From NCBI RefSeq assembly GCF_016909575.1, contig NZ_JAFBGA010000002.1:434001-498000 (forward strand): a DNA stretch of 64,000 nucleotides, read 5' to 3'. The notes beneath the pieces were generated by a model that ran no database searches, was not told the DNA's origin, and was given only the letters and a program-made list of their open reading frames with translations. Shown piece after piece: positions 55,943 through 64,000 of the stretch; position 1 is the stretch's first letter; each line of letters starts with the position of its first letter. Position numbers and translations under genes: made by a program. The stretch is from Streptomyces sp. HB132. GTDB taxonomy: Bacteria; Actinomycetota; Actinomycetes; Streptomycetales; Streptomycetaceae.

Positions 55943-58243
55943 TCAACGGTCCACTTTCTCACCCGGGCCCGATGGGTCCCCGCTTTCCGGACCGGTGTCC
56001 GGCGTCGGGTCACTCGGCTGCTCGGGTTCACCGCCGTCGCTTCCCGCCGCGCCTCCCGCAACCGCGCGCTTGCGGTGGGTGTACATCCTGATGCCCGCGA
56101 GGACGAGCAGCAGCAGTCCGCCGGCGATCACCAGGAGCACCGTCGGTGTGACTTCCGAGACCTTCACGGTGAAGGTCATCTCTTCGCCGTACGGCGCGCC
56201 GTCCGCGGTGAACAGCCGCGCCTTGACCTGGGCCTGTCCGTTGGCGTTGGCCGAGGCGTCGAATTTCACCGACTGGCTGTGCCCGCCGGCGATCTCGACA
56301 GGCAGTTCGGCCACCGATCCGCCGTCGTTGAGTTTGAGCCGCGTGGCATTGCCCGACGTCAGGCGGAGGACGAGGTGATCCACACCCTGGACCAGCTTGT
56401 TCTGCACGGTCACGGGGATCGTGGCGCTGCGTCCGGAGAGGGTCAAGTCCGACTTCGCGATCAGCTGGACCTCGTTGGTGAGACCCCGTAGGTAGGTGCG
56501 GACAGCATCACGGTACCGCTGGGCCTCCAGCGGCTTGCCGCGCCATGACGTCGACACGGAGCGGTTGATCGCGTTCCCGAAGGGGGTCACCACCCGGTCG
56601 GGCTGCGTGAGGATGACCTGGAAGCTGTTGAGTGATTCCTGTGTCGTCCTGATGTCCTGGAACGCCTGTGTGGGCAGCTCCTGGCTCCGCAGCTTCTTCG
56701 GGTACCGGGAGGCCCCGGGCACCTCGGTGGTGGCCTGGGCGTCGGGCTTCTGCTCAGCTGCCGCGGTCAGGCCGAGGGGCTGCGTCCAGCGCTCCGCGTT
56801 GAGTGCCTGCAGAGCGCGCGCCATGGTCTGTGCCTGCGCGGCGGTGGGCATCCGCTGCGGGGCGACGACGATGCTGCGCTCGGTGTCGGGGGCCTGCTCC
56901 GTCACCGCCAGCGTCTGGGCCAGAAATCTCTGTACGGCGAGTGTCGACGCACCGGCCGAGGCCATGTCGCCGGTGAACGCGGTGGAGAGCCGGTAGTCGG
57001 AGACGACGGCGGTGGTGCCACCACCGATCGGCCGGGCCGAGGTCGGTGTGTAGGGCAGCCCGCCGGACTCCTCGAGGCTGTCGCTGCGGGCGATCACCTT
57101 GTGCGCGCCCGCTGAGGTGGCGACGTCGACGACCGAGGGATCGATCGCACCGTCCACCGGCCAGGCGAAGTCGGTGGACGGCTTCACGTGAAGGATGGTC
57201 TCCACGGTCAGGCCTGCGACCTCGGTCGCTGTCTGCAGATGGCTGAGGGCTCCCGAGACGTTCTTTCCGCGGTGGGCGATGGACGCCAGATCGGGGTCGG
57301 CGAACGGCAGTGCCACCACCTTCCCGTCCTCCGCGGCCGCTTGCAGGTCCGCGAGCCACTTCTTGGCGATGCTCTGATTCGTCCCCGCGACTGTGGTGTC
57401 ACCGGATTTGACGCGGTAGTTCTTCGTCATCGCATCGACGGAGGCCAGCAGATCGGGGTCGACCACCCACGTCACGGGTAGCTGGCGCCCCAGTGAGACC
57501 AGCTGTTCCAGACGGCCGCCCGGCGCGAGTTCGAGGGCAAGATCGTCATTGGCGAACACGGGGGTCTGTTGTTCGTCGGAGCCCGTCTCTGCGGTGATGT
57601 GAGCCGACGCGATCAGCGGCCAGAGGAACGTGAGCTTCGTCTTGCTCTCGGTGTCCTCCTGCTGCCACGGCAGGAAGGTCCGCTGGATGCCGAGCACCTG
57701 GTCGTAGGCGTAGTCGCTGGTCCGGCCCGTGAGGGACACTCCGAGCTGGTACACGCCCTCGGCGTCCAGGTCCAGCTTGTCCACCGGCACGGCGAGGGTG
57801 AAGTCCTGGCTGACTCCGGAGGCGAGCTTCGGGACCTTCAGGGCGTACTCGCCGCCGAGCTTGAGGGGGTCGCTGCCGGGCAGGTACCCGGTGCGCTTGG
57901 CGGCCTCGTCGACGGCTCCCCTGCCGGACAGCCTCGGTCCGACGCGCAGGTCGACCTCGGCGTCCGTGACCGTCTGCTTCCCCTTGTTGGTCAAGGTGCC
58001 CGAGACCGTGAGTGTGTCGCCTTCCACAGGCGCGCTGGGAGCCAGGGTGTCCAGGGACACGTCGACGGTGCGCGAGCCGGTCGGAGCCTTCGTCGCGGCC
58101 TCTGCGGCCCCGGCAGAGGCCGCCACGGGCCCGGCCAGGAGGCCGGCGATCAGCGGTGCCCCGACGATCAAGGAGGCTGTGCGCCGGAGCCACCGGCGGG
58201 CAGGGGAGGGATTCATCCCCTGAAAGTCTGCCGCCTCGGCCAC
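55943..58243 (-). CDS. DUF6049 family secreted membrane-anchored protein
   Basis: 766 residues from GTG 58243 (GAGGGA ten bases upstream); ATG 58216 is an inner alternative. Signal peptide (about 20-45), CARDB-like beta domains (VSLDTLAPSAPVEGDTLTVSGTLTN), a large middle domain, a late beta domain and one C-terminal helix (TVLLVIAGGLLLLVLAGIRMY) with a basic tail. Conserved directly upstream of murJ in actinobacteria, so linked to envelope synthesis; no enzymatic motif known. Confidence 0.88.
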   Translation of the reverse strand: MAEAADFQGMNPSPARRWLRRTASLIVGAPLIAGLLAGPVAASAGAAEAATKAPTGSRTVDVSLDTLAPSAPVEGDTLTVSGTLTNKGKQTVTDAEVDLRVGPRLSGRGAVDEAAKRTGYLPGSDPLKLGGEYALKVPKLASGVSQDFTLAVPVDKLDLDAEGVYQLGVSLTGRTSDYAYDQVLGIQRTFLPWQQEDTESKTKLTFLWPLIASAHITAETGSDEQQTPVFANDDLALELAPGGRLEQLVSLGRQLPVTWVVDPDLLASVDAMTKNYRVKSGDTTVAGTNQSIAKKWLADLQAAAEDGKVVALPFADPDLASIAHRGKNVSGALSHLQTATEVAGLTVETILHVKPSTDFAWPVDGAIDPSVVDVATSAGAHKVIARSDSLEESGGLPYTPTSARPIGGGTTAVVSDYRLSTAFTGDMASAGASTLAVQRFLAQTLAVTEQAPDTERSIVVAPQRMPTAAQAQTMARALQALNAERWTQPLGLTAAAEQKPDAQATTEVPGASRYPKKLRSQELPTQAFQDIRTTQESLNSFQVILTQPDRVVTPFGNAINRSVSTSWRGKPLEAQRYRDAVRTYLRGLTNEVQLIAKSDLTLSGRSATIPVTVQNKLVQGVDHLVLRLTSGNATRLKLNDGGSVAELPVEIAGGHSQSVKFDASANANGQAQVKARLFTADGAPYGEEMTFTVKVSEVTPTVLLVIAGGLLLLVLAGIRMYTHRKRAVAGGAAGSDGGEPEQPSDPTPDTGPESGDPSGPGEKVDR

Positions 58244-58424
58244 GCGTATCCGTCCCTCGTCGTCGTCAGGCTGGTGCCGGCCCTGCCGGTCTCTGCTTCC
58301 CCGCATGGTAACGATGTGCCCGACACCTGAGTGCCGGGGACCTTGCCACATGATCGGGAGAGTCTCGCAGGGCCGCAGGAAGCGATGACGCCCGGGCCGG
58401 TCCAGGCACGTACCCTTTTCTGTT

Positions 58425-59930
58425 GTGCCGAACGCCAACGAAGACAGCCCCCGTGCACTGAGCCAGGTGCAGCACCGCGCAGTCAGCGAACTGCTGCGGG
58501 TGTCCCCCGTCGCCGATGACCTCGCCGTCCGATTCCAGGAAGCCGGATTCGGCCTCGCTCTCGTCGGCGGATCGGTCCGCGATGCGTTGCTCGGCAGGCT
58601 CGGGAACGACCTCGACTTCACGACCGACGCCCGCCCGGAGGACGTACTCAAGATCGTCCGCCCATGGGCCGACTCGGTCTGGGAGGTCGGAATCGCGTTC
58701 GGCACCGTGGGCTCGCAGAAGGACGGATACCAGATCGAGGTCACGACGTACCGGTCGGAGGCGTACGACAGGACCTCACGCAAACCCGAGGTCTCCTACG
58801 GAGACTCGATCGAGGAAGACCTCGTACGCCGAGACTTCACTGTGAACGCCATGGCCGTCGCTCTGCCGCAGAAAGAGTTCATCGACCCGCACGGCGGCCT
58901 CGATGACCTTGCCCAGCGTGTGCTGCGCACTCCGGGCACGCCCGAGGCGTCGTTCTCCGACGATCCGCTGCGCATGCTGCGCGCGGCCCGCTTCGCCGCG
59001 CAGTTGGACTTCGAGGTGGCCCCGGATGTCGTGAAGGCAATGACGGACATGGCAGGGCGTATCGAGATCGTCTCGGCCGAGCGGGTCAGGGAAGAACTCA
59101 ACAAGCTGCTGCTCTCCGGTCACCCCCGTAAGGGGCTGGGGCTGCTCGTGGACACGGGCCTCGCCGACCAGGTGCTCCCCGAGCTCCCTGCACTACGCCT
59201 GGAAAGTGACGAGCATCACCGTCACAAGGACGTCTATGAGCACTCTCTGACCGTCCTCGAGCAGGCCATCGACCTGGAGGAGGGCGGGCCGGACCTCGTG
59301 CTGCGTCTCGCGGCCCTGCTCCACGACATCGGGAAGCCGAGGACGCGGCGCTTCGAGAAGGACGGCCGGGTCTCGTTCCACCACCACGAGGTGGTGGGAG
59401 CCAAGATGGTCAAGAAGCGGATGGTCGAGCTCAAGTACTCCAATGACATGGTCAAGGACGTCTCGAAGCTGGTGGAGCTGCATCTGCGCTTCCACGGATA
59501 CGGCGACGGGGAGTGGACGGACTCCGCGGTGCGCAGGTACGTACGGGACGCGGGGCCTCTGCTCGACCGCCTGCACAAGTTGACCCGCTCCGATTGCACG
59601 ACGCGGAACAAGCGCAAGGCGAACGCCCTGTCCCGAACCTACGACGGTCTTGAAGAGCGCATCGGGCAACTGCAGGAGCAGGAGGAGCTGGAAGCGATCC
59701 GCCCCGACCTGGACGGCAACGAGATCATGCGGATCCTGGACGTAGGGCCCGGTCCTGTGATCGGCAAGGCCTACTCGTTCCTGCTGGAGCTGCGGCTGGA
59801 GAACGGCCCGCTGGAGCACGATGCCGCTGTCGCGGCCCTCAAGGAATGGTGGGTGGCACAGGGTGACGCCGACTGCGGCCGAACCGCTCTCGAAGCTTGC
59901 GGAACTCGTCATGTTTCACGTGAAACATGA
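58425..59930 (+). CDS. cca: CCA tRNA nucleotidyltransferase
   Basis: 501 residues from GTG 58425. Nucleotidyltransferase head ALVGGSVRDALLG...DLDFTTDARPEDV, neck, and an HD domain (LLHDIGKPRTR, HHHEVVGAKM). It adds or repairs 3' CCA on tRNAs, needed since tRNA-Leu and tRNA-Ala here lack encoded CCA. The last codons (HVSRET) and stop lie within a parS palindrome. Confidence 0.95.
   Translation: MPNANEDSPRALSQVQHRAVSELLRVSPVADDLAVRFQEAGFGLALVGGSVRDALLGRLGNDLDFTTDARPEDVLKIVRPWADSVWEVGIAFGTVGSQKDGYQIEVTTYRSEAYDRTSRKPEVSYGDSIEEDLVRRDFTVNAMAVALPQKEFIDPHGGLDDLAQRVLRTPGTPEASFSDDPLRMLRAARFAAQLDFEVAPDVVKAMTDMAGRIEIVSAERVREELNKLLLSGHPRKGLGLLVDTGLADQVLPELPALRLESDEHHRHKDVYEHSLTVLEQAIDLEEGGPDLVLRLAALLHDIGKPRTRRFEKDGRVSFHHHEVVGAKMVKKRMVELKYSNDMVKDVSKLVELHLRFHGYGDGEWTDSAVRRYVRDAGPLLDRLHKLTRSDCTTRNKRKANALSRTYDGLEERIGQLQEQEELEAIRPDLDGNEIMRILDVGPGPVIGKAYSFLLELRLENGPLEHDAAVAALKEWWVAQGDADCGRTALEACGTRHVSRET
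59913..59926. other. parS: parS site at the end of cca
   Basis: Exact 14-mer within a 26-bp perfect palindrome (59907-59932) that spans the last cca codons and its stop. Confidence 0.93.
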
Positions 59931-59976
59931 CGGACAAGCGGGTGCCGACCAGGAGTGGCACCGAGGGAGCGACGTT

Positions 59977-59990
59977 GTTTCACGTGAAAC
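59977..59990. other. parS: parS site in a 34-bp perfect palindrome
   Basis: Exact 14-mer at the centre of a 34-bp perfect palindrome (59967-60000, arms beginning GAGCGACGTT), 64 bases after the previous parS. Its right end overlaps the stop codon of the minus-strand MFS gene. The hairpin can act as a bidirectional terminator between convergent genes. Confidence 0.94.
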
Positions 59991-59998
59991 AACGTCGC

Positions 59999-61288
59999 TC
60001 ATCCCTTGGTGCGGGCCTGTCGCGTGGCGATACTCGCGCGTCGCCGGTGAAGCATGAGAACCGAGACGGTGGCGTAGAGCACGGCGACGGTGAGCACCAC
60101 GACGACAGACCGGCCGTCAGGGGGAAGCGCGAGGACGGACATTGCTGCGGCTGCGACGAAGGCGACGTTGAACAGCACGTCATAGATCGAGAAGACACGT
60201 CCGCGGTAGGCGTCGTCCACCGAAGTCTGCACCTCGGTATCCGTCGCGATCTTCGCCCCCTGGGTCACGAGACCGAGGATGAAGGCTGCGGCCAGCATCG
60301 GGGCAAGAGCGAACGGTAGTCCCAACGCCGGTTCCAGGAGGGCGGCTGCCCCGGCGCAGCCGGCCAGCCAGCCGTACCGCCCGTAGCGTCCGACGGCCCA
60401 CGGGGACATCAGGGCCGCCACGAAGTAGCCGGCGGCGGATGCGCCCAGCGCGAGGCCGAGGAGGGTCAGACCGTCCGACTCGTCGTCGGACCAGGCGTAA
60501 CGGCACAGCATCAGCACCATCACGGTCAGCGCTCCGTAGCAGAAGCGGAGGACCGTCATGGCGGCCAGCGCGTATGCGGCGTCTTTCCGTTCGGCCAGAT
60601 GGCGCAAACCGGCGACGAGTCCTCGTGCGGTCGCGTTGAGCGCCTCCCGCAAGGGCACATGGTCCAGGTTCCTGTCCGGTCCGAGCAGCGTGCGGGGGAA
60701 GGCCAGGGAGACCACTGCCGAGAGGAGGTAGAGGGCCGCCCCCAGCAGGACCACGATGGCGTCGGATCCGTCCGTCAGGAGCCGGATGGCCAGCGCGAGG
60801 CCCCCGCCCGCGGTGGCGGCCAGGGTGCCGGCTGTCGGGGAGAGGGAGTTGGCAAGGACGAGCCGTTCGGTGTCGACGACGCGAGGCAGGGCTGCGGAAA
60901 GTCCAGCCAGTACGAAGCGGTTGACGGCGGTGACGCAGAGGGCGGAGGCATAGAACAGCCAGTCCGGAACGGGGCTCAGAAGCAGCAGAGCCGTGCAGCA
61001 GGCCAGCGTCGCACGCAACAGGTTGCCGTACAGGAAGACCTGGCGGCGGGGCCAGCGGTCGAGCAGAACTCCGGCGAACGGGCCGATCAGCGAGTACGGG
61101 AGCAGCAGCACGGCCATGGCGGAGGCGATGGCGGCCGGCGTTGCCTGGTTCTCCGGTGAGAAGACGACATAGGTGGCGAGCGCTACCTGGTAGACGCCGT
61201 CGGCCGACTGGGAGAGAAGCCGTACAGCGAGCAGGCGACGGAAGTTCCGAAGGCGCAGGAGTACGCCCAGATCACGCACGACAGGCAT
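59999..61288 (-). CDS. MFS transporter
   Basis: 429 residues from ATG 61288 (MPVVRDLGVLLRLRNFRRLL). About twelve membrane helices; the A-motif-like loop GVLLDRWPRRQVFLYG follows helix 2. Resembles MFS_3/enterobactin-exporter-like multidrug carriers; the substrate is unknown. Convergent with cca and downstream of the ino1 terminator, so its own promoter must lie in 61289-61381. The start has only a weak ribosome site. Confidence 0.87.
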   Translation of the reverse strand: MPVVRDLGVLLRLRNFRRLLAVRLLSQSADGVYQVALATYVVFSPENQATPAAIASAMAVLLLPYSLIGPFAGVLLDRWPRRQVFLYGNLLRATLACCTALLLLSPVPDWLFYASALCVTAVNRFVLAGLSAALPRVVDTERLVLANSLSPTAGTLAATAGGGLALAIRLLTDGSDAIVVLLGAALYLLSAVVSLAFPRTLLGPDRNLDHVPLREALNATARGLVAGLRHLAERKDAAYALAAMTVLRFCYGALTVMVLMLCRYAWSDDESDGLTLLGLALGASAAGYFVAALMSPWAVGRYGRYGWLAGCAGAAALLEPALGLPFALAPMLAAAFILGLVTQGAKIATDTEVQTSVDDAYRGRVFSIYDVLFNVAFVAAAAMSVLALPPDGRSVVVVLTVAVLYATVSVLMLHRRRASIATRQARTKG

Positions 61289-61307
61289 GTGTGCAAGGGT
61301 CACACAG

Positions 61308-61346
61308 GTGGGGGGTCCCCGGGCGCATTGCCCGGGGACCCCCCAC
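61308..61346 (-). terminator. Terminator of ino1
   Basis: A perfect 17-bp stem (61308-61324 with 61330-61346) around GCATT, 36 bases beyond the inositol-phosphate synthase stop. Confidence 0.88.
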
Positions 61347-61381
61347 ATGAAGAAGCACCACTGAGTCAGTGAACGGCTGGG

Positions 61382-62464
61382 TCAGCGCTCGACGTCGCCG
61401 TTGATGAACTTCTCGACGTTCTCGCGGGCCTCGTCGTCGAAGTACTGGACCGGCGGGGACTTCATGAAGTACGAGGAGGCCGAGAGGATCGGGCCGCCGA
61501 TACCGCGGTCCTTGGCGATCTTCGCGGCGCGCACGGCGTCGATGATGACCCCGGCGGAGTTGGGGGAGTCCCAGACCTCGAGCTTGTACTCCAGGTTCAG
61601 CGGAACGTCACCGAATGCGCGGCCCTCAAGGCGGACGTACGCCCACTTGCGGTCGTCCAGCCAGGCAACGTAGTCCGACGGGCCGATGTGGACGTTGTCC
61701 GCACCGAGCTCGCGGTCGCGGATCTGCGAGGTGACGGCCTGCGTCTTCGAGATCTTCTTGGACTCCAGGCGCTCACGCTCGAGCATGTTCTTGAAGTCCA
61801 TGTTCCCGCCGACGTTCAGCTGCATCGTGCGGTCCAGGATGACACCCCGGTCCTCGAAGAGCTTCGCCATCACGCGGTGCGTGATGGTGGCGCCGACCTG
61901 GGACTTGATGTCGTCGCCGACGATCGGGACCCCGGCTTCGGTGAACTTGTCGGCCCACTCCTTGGTGCCGGCGATGAACACGGGAAGGGCGTTGACGAAC
62001 GCGACCTTGGCGTCGATGGCGCACTGCGCGTAGAACTTCGCAGCCACCTCGGACCCGACGGGCAGGTAGCAGACCAGGACGTCGACCTGCTTGTCCTTGA
62101 GGGTCTGGACGATGTCGACGGGGGCGTCGACGGACTCCTCGATGGTCTCGCGGTAGTACTTGCCCAGGCCGTCGTGGGTGTGCCCGCGCTGAACGGTCAC
62201 GCCGGTGTTCGGCACGTCGGCGAGCTTGATGGTGTTGTTCTCGCTGGCGCCGATGGCGTCCGCGAGGTCGAGGCCGACCTTCTTCGCGTCGACGTCGAAG
62301 GCGGCGACGAACTCGACGTCACTCACGTGGTAGTCGCCGAACTGGACGTGCATCAGACCGGGCACCTTGCCGGCCGGATCGGCGTCCTTGTAGTACTCGA
62401 CGCCCTGCACCAGTGAGGCGGCGCAGTTGCCCACGCCGACGATGGCTACGCGAACCGAACCCAT
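61382..62464 (-). CDS. ino1: Inositol-3-phosphate synthase
   Basis: 360 residues from ATG 62464 (GGGAG eight bases upstream). NAD-binding [16 protein letters not shown] at the N-terminus, [15 protein letters not shown] and PNLKVEFDVGDSPNSAG-like region [13 protein letters not shown]. It converts glucose 6-phosphate to inositol 3-phosphate, the start of mycothiol and phosphatidylinositol synthesis in actinobacteria. 62 bases downstream of a PadR gene, likely one operon; its trxBA neighbours are also linked to thiol balance. Confidence 0.95.
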   Translation of the reverse strand: MGSVRVAIVGVGNCAASLVQGVEYYKDADPAGKVPGLMHVQFGDYHVSDVEFVAAFDVDAKKVGLDLADAIGASENNTIKLADVPNTGVTVQRGHTHDGLGKYYRETIEESVDAPVDIVQTLKDKQVDVLVCYLPVGSEVAAKFYAQCAIDAKVAFVNALPVFIAGTKEWADKFTEAGVPIVGDDIKSQVGATITHRVMAKLFEDRGVILDRTMQLNVGGNMDFKNMLERERLESKKISKTQAVTSQIRDRELGADNVHIGPSDYVAWLDDRKWAYVRLEGRAFGDVPLNLEYKLEVWDSPNSAGVIIDAVRAAKIAKDRGIGGPILSASSYFMKSPPVQYFDDEARENVEKFINGDVER

Positions 62465-62526
62465 GCCGATTGCTCCCTGTGTGTTCTTGGTGTTCCCCGA
62501 TGACGCCTTGCGGATCTGCGGGGATG

Positions 62527-63234
62527 TCACTTGGTGTCGTCGGACGGATCCGGCCGGGTGTCGTCCCGGTGCCGGGGCAGGCCGCCCGTCTCTCCTGATG
62601 TGTCCGTGTCGTACTGAGAGGAGCTCTCGGGTGAGGATCGTCGCCGATCCCGTCCCGACCGCTCGCTCTCGATGAGCTCGTTCAGCCACCGAACTTCGCG
62701 CTCCACGGACTCCATGCCGTGTCGCTGCAGCTCGAGCGTGTAGTCGTCGAGCCGTTCGCGCGTGCGGGCGAGGGAGGCGCGCATCTTCTCGAGGCGCTCC
62801 TCCAGCCTGCTGCGGCGTCCTTCGAGTACGCGCATCCGCACCTCGCGCTCGGTCTGCCCGAAGAAGGCGAAACGAGCCGCGAAGTGCTCGTCCTCCCAGG
62901 AGTCCGGACCGGTGTGCGAGAGCAGCTCCTCGAAGTGCTCCTTACCTTCTGCCGTCAACCGGTAGACGATCTTGGCGCGGCGTCCGGCCAGCGAGGAAGA
63001 GGCAGCGACCCCACGGCCCGTGGCCGGTGGTGCAACCGGAATGCTTCCCGGCTCCTCGATCAACCAGCCGTTGGCGACCAGCGTCTTGAGGCAGGGGTAG
63101 AGGGTTCCGTAGCTGAAGGCGCGGAAGATTCCCAGCGAGGTGTTGAGGCGCTTGCGCAGCTCGTACCCGTGCATGGGGGACTCGCGGAGCAAGCCGAGTA
63201 CGGCGAATTCGAGGATGCCGGAGCGTCTGCTCAC
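62527..63234 (-). CDS. PadR-family transcriptional regulator
   Basis: 235 residues. N-terminal winged HTH (about 8-85: [21 protein letters not shown] ... [13 protein letters not shown] in part), a central insertion with Gly/Ala/Ser (66-80), then a long C-terminal coiled coil (about 110-200) for dimerisation, and an acidic/Ser-rich tail. It lies directly upstream of ino1, which it likely controls together with itself; a perfect dyad operator lies in its promoter region. Confidence 0.9.
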   Translation of the reverse strand: MSRRSGILEFAVLGLLRESPMHGYELRKRLNTSLGIFRAFSYGTLYPCLKTLVANGWLIEEPGSIPVAPPATGRGVAASSSLAGRRAKIVYRLTAEGKEHFEELLSHTGPDSWEDEHFAARFAFFGQTEREVRMRVLEGRRSRLEERLEKMRASLARTRERLDDYTLELQRHGMESVEREVRWLNELIESERSGRDRRRSSPESSSQYDTDTSGETGGLPRHRDDTRPDPSDDTK

Positions 63235-63290
63235 CTTCGCCTCCTCTTGAGCTCGATGCTGCCTCCGCGGGCCTTGAGACCCACCTTATG

Positions 63291-63325
63291 TCGTGCTGAT
63301 GTATCGACTCGATACATCAGCACGA
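63291..63325. promoter_or_regulatory. Probable PadR operator, 35-bp perfect dyad
   Basis: A 17-bp arm TCGTGCTGATGTATCGA (63291-63307), one central C, and its exact complement (63309-63325). The core ATGTATCGACTCGATACAT has the ATGT...ACAT ends seen in PadR operators. The word ATCGACTCG recurs at 63329-63337. It lies 57 bases upstream of the padR start. Confidence 0.75.
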
Positions 63326-63625
63326 TAGATCGACTCGCAATGTTCGACAAGGGGGTGTTTCGTGAGCGGCGTCACATCCCCGATTCATAGGGAGCGACTT
63401 GCGTAATTTGGGGTGAAGTTCGGTCCACAGAGGTTTTTGACCGTGCGTAGTCTGTGCGGCATGCAGACCACCGGGAACCGTGAGGCGCCACCGCGCGTCA
63501 GTTATCGCGGACTGCCGGATGCACTGTGGGTGAGCCTCCCGCAGGGCTCGGCCGTAATTCGGGGGGACCGGATCTCAACTGCCGCTTCCAGGCGCTCTCG
63601 CCTGCCCGAGGAGTAGTCGTTCGAT
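63326..63625. promoter_or_regulatory. Divergent region padR / class A PBP
   Basis: 300 bases before the PBP start. A possible -35 TTGACC lies at 63437-63442. A 51-codon frame from ATG 63461 to 63616 has no ribosome site and mediocre codon bias, so I do not call it a gene. Confidence 0.4.
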
Positions 63626-64000
63626 GAGCGAGCACCGTCGCAAAGCGCCGCAACCTCAAGGTGGCGGGCGCGCAGCGGCCAGACGAGCCGCACAGCCTGC
63701 TGGACGCCGCACCGATGCGTCACGCAGAGCAACGTCAGATTCATCGTCAGTGATGCACGATGAGGAACCGTCGTACGGCGGCCGTGCCGAGGCCCGTCGT
63801 GCCGCCCAGCGCGGCGGCAGACGGCGGGGAGGTGGCGACAACAGTGGCCACGAGGGCCGGAGCCCCGAGGGCTCCGGCAAGAAGCGCTTCATCGACTACC
63901 CGCGGACCGGTAAGTACGGCTTCCGCCGGTGGGTTCCGTCGTGGAGGCTGGTCTCCGGTCTGTGCCTGGGATTCCTGGGGCTCATGATGGGGGCGGCCGG
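63626..64000 (+). CDS. Class A penicillin-binding protein, N-terminal part (cut by window edge)
   Basis: The first 125 residues only: a long, basic, Arg/Gly/Gln-rich cytoplasmic N-terminus (MSEHRRKAPQPQGGGRAAAR), then KKRFIDYPRTGKYGFRRWVPSW and the start of a membrane helix (LVSGLCLGFLGLMMGAA). This layout is that of Streptomyces bifunctional transglycosylase/transpeptidase PBPs at this locus; the catalytic domains lie beyond the window. The frame is open to the last base. Confidence 0.8.

Noticed and set aside
63461..63616. A 51-codon plus-strand frame before the PBP gene
   Set aside because: No ribosome site, weak codon bias, no recognised family.

Overview
The window is the replication-origin region of a high-GC actinomycete chromosome, almost certainly a Streptomyces. 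The evidence is the order gyrA-gyrB-DUF721-recF-gnd-dnaN-oriC-dnaA-rpmH-rnpA-yidD-yidC-jag-rsmG-parA-parB, an origin with about nineteen DnaA boxes between dnaN and dnaA, eight exact copies of the Streptomyces parS site GTTTCACGTGAAAC, GC-rich third codon positions throughout, GTG and TTG starts, crgA, and tandem class E sortases. The species cannot be named from the sequence alone.

Left part (1-16.8 kb): an azoreductase, a tRNA-Leu, then the envelope/division operon fhaA-fhaB-pstP-rodA/ftsW-pbpA-pknB. In this operon a Ser/Thr kinase, its phosphatase and two FHA readers sit with a SEDS glycosyltransferase and its transpeptidase. It ends at a strong terminator facing two sortases, a pabA/trpG amidotransferase, a small membrane protein and a DUF881 protein. 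After these come crgA, a rhomboid protease, a cyclophilin and DUF5324. A small group of DnaA boxes lies outside oriC, between crgA and the rhomboid gene.

16.9-21.6 kb is an accessory-looking beta-lactam block: a Tat/lipobox class A beta-lactamase, a MecA-type (NTF2-domain) PBP, and a divergent LysR gene translationally coupled to a cytoplasmic beta-lactamase-like protein that lacks the usual general-base glutamate. This matches the blaL/blaA/blaB logic of S. cacaoi, with a PBP added.

21.7-28.8 kb, between tRNA-Ala and tRNA-Ile: an HTH protein, a Ser/Thr kinase with almost no extracytoplasmic part, two secreted, membrane-anchored paralogues of unknown function (one with a VWA domain), and small secreted or membrane proteins.

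28.9-47.8 kb: the replication and segregation core described above. dnaA points at oriC, and rpmH to parB run away from it.

47.8-64 kb: a GNAT protein, then on the minus strand DUF6049-murJ-pseudokinase-sigM-anti-sigma-trxB-trxA, syntenic with the mycobacterial mviN-sigM-trx locus. trxB has a near-perfect SigR-type promoter. Next come cca, an MFS exporter, inositol-phosphate synthase preceded by a PadR regulator with a perfect 35-bp operator-like dyad, and the start of a class A PBP cut by the window edge. The PknB/FhaA pair at the left and MurJ/pseudokinase at the right are the components of one known actinobacterial lipid II control circuit.
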